Below, piece by piece: positions 63,208 to 64,000 of a stretch of DNA of 64,000 nucleotides. The notes beneath the pieces are model-generated. The model did no database searches. It was not told the origin of the DNA and saw only the letters and a program-made list of their open reading frames with translations. The DNA comes from UBA1351 sp965140555 (lineage in GTDB: Bacteria > Bacillota > Clostridia > Lachnospirales > Vallitaleaceae), in NCBI GenBank assembly GCA_965140555.1, contig OZ223259.1:3348001-3412000 (forward strand). Direction: 5' to 3'. The position numbers and the translations under genes are program-made. Numbering within the stretch: position 1 is the first letter of the stretch; each line of letters starts with the position of its first letter.

Positions 63208-63675
63208 ATGAATGTAGAAATGGTAACACTTGTGATGATTGAAAGAGAAGATGGATATGTTTTAGTGCAAAAGCGTAAGCTGAAATATCCGGGAATAAGT
63301 TTTCCGGGCGGACATGTTGAACAAGGTGAATCAATTTTAGATTGTGCTATTAGAGAAGTAAAAGAAGAAACAGGACTTGATGTTGAAGGTTTGATTTCTT
63401 GTGGAGTTGTACATTGGAGCCATAAAGAAACAGACAGAAGATACATGTGTTTTATGTATAAAACTACGTCTTATAGTTGTGATCTAATTGAAAATAATCG
63501 TGAGGGTGATAACTTTTGGATGAATACTGAAGAATTGCATCAATTACCTACTGATAAGTTTTCCTCAGAGCCGGATATTTATGCATTATCTCCATTGCTA
63601 CATAAAACGGGGGAGTTTAGTGAAACCTTTATTATTCATGACAACGAATCAATATTGGATATCCATTTTAAATAA
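63208..63675 (+). CDS. Nudix hydrolase (MutT-like)
   Basis: 155 aa, the size of 8-oxo-dGTP diphosphatases. The Nudix box GGHVEQGESILDCAIREVKEETG (residues about 31-53; GX5EX7REUXEEXGU) is complete with the REVKEE metal ligands. N-terminal VTLVMIEREDGYVLVQKRK and the C-terminal NFWMNTEELHQLP fit the MutT/YtkD-type branch that removes damaged nucleotides, though other nucleoside diphosphate substrates are possible. Stands alone; AAGGAA 8 bases upstream. It is the first non-mobile gene after the IS1634 remnant. Confidence 0.92.
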   Translation: MNVEMVTLVMIEREDGYVLVQKRKLKYPGISFPGGHVEQGESILDCAIREVKEETGLDVEGLISCGVVHWSHKETDRRYMCFMYKTTSYSCDLIENNREGDNFWMNTEELHQLPTDKFSSEPDIYALSPLLHKTGEFSETFIIHDNESILDIHFK

Positions 63676-64000
63676 AAAATGGTTAATGGTTTGGAAGGTA
63701 AATAAAATAATGTTAGAAATCAAGTTCTTCAACATGCAAGTCGAGAAAACCTGATAAATATCTAAATTACAAAGGGATCAAGACCGAATTAGTTTGTTCA
63801 CCAATGGAGAATGAATGTGGGCTTCCGGACATGTTTGGTTTTTTGGAGGTGGAGGAGCTTTTTGACATGAAGAAGAGCAATAGTAAGATAACATCCAAGT
63901 GTTCAGAAACCAATTAATCTAAGAATCTGGACAAGGGATTAACACTGCCCAATATGCAACATATTAATGTGATGCATTTGCAGATATGTTATAATAATGC
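63676..64000. other. Terminal 325 bases; small or decayed ORF only
   Basis: An ATG at 63804 opens 37 codons (MENECGLPDMFGFLEVEELF...) to a stop at 63917, and the same frame reads back upstream as KPDKYLNYKGIKTELVCSP without a stop, so it looks like the tail of a decayed gene. I do not recognise it. A TATAAT box near 63990 may start a gene outside the window. Confidence 0.35.

Overview
The window is a low-GC Firmicutes chromosome segment, most likely an anaerobic clostridial lineage near Lachnospiraceae. This is inferred from gene content: LL-diaminopimelate aminotransferase (DapL), a clostridial type I glutamine synthetase next to a type III enzyme with an ANTAR regulator between them, strong AGGAGG ribosome binding sites, TTGACA/TATAAT promoters, and several SLH, ROK and AraC proteins. 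No rRNA, tRNA or CRISPR array was seen.

Bases 1-26345 are an ordinary, well-packed core region. It opens with the first codons of a leftward gene, then dapF, dapL, glnA, an ANTAR response regulator and glnN (GSIII). The glnN leader carries a candidate ANTAR-controlled terminator. Next come oleate hydratase; rsgA with an unusual leader that encodes a 16-aa peptide; a degenerate PfkB-like protein; a YigZ-family protein; a xylose block (xylA, ROK repressor, xylB) with a perfect 22-bp-arm palindrome at the xylA promoter; an orphan binding lipoprotein; a diacylglycerol-kinase-like protein; an AraC regulator; a cobalamin riboswitch with its btuFCD-type importer; an AEC transporter; and guaA. Two 123-bp copies of a structured intergenic repeat, plus shorter derivatives, lie between these genes.

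From the 3' end of guaA to about 52 kb the sequence is an accessory island, more AT-rich and full of dead mobile DNA: two tyrosine-integrase fragments, IS256, IS1182, IS1380, IS66 (two) and IS3 remnants, one intact IS256 element and one intact IS1634 element. The cargo consists of four unfamiliar genes and a surface protein: a 1042-aa metallophosphoesterase-STAND-like NTPase fusion (27659-30787); a giant SLH-anchored repeat protein with nearly identical 1110-bp tandem units (33164-39367); a convergent gene pair (GNAT-like membrane protein and SAM methyltransferase) framed by 25-bp perfect inverted repeats that contain both ribosome binding sites (44622-46387); and a two-TM, PLD-like, P-loop kinase-like protein (46795-48096). 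The fusion protein, the framed pair and the TM/P-loop protein are the best candidates for undescribed, possibly anti-phage, systems.

From 52 to 61.7 kb there is a coherent uptake operon: an AraC regulator, a divergent peptide/oligosaccharide ABC transporter (binding protein broken by one frameshift, two permeases, two ATPases), a HAD-like protein and a 544-aa protein that is probably an alpha/alpha-toroid carbohydrate-active enzyme. An IS1634 remnant and a Nudix hydrolase follow, and the last 325 bases hold little that can be identified.
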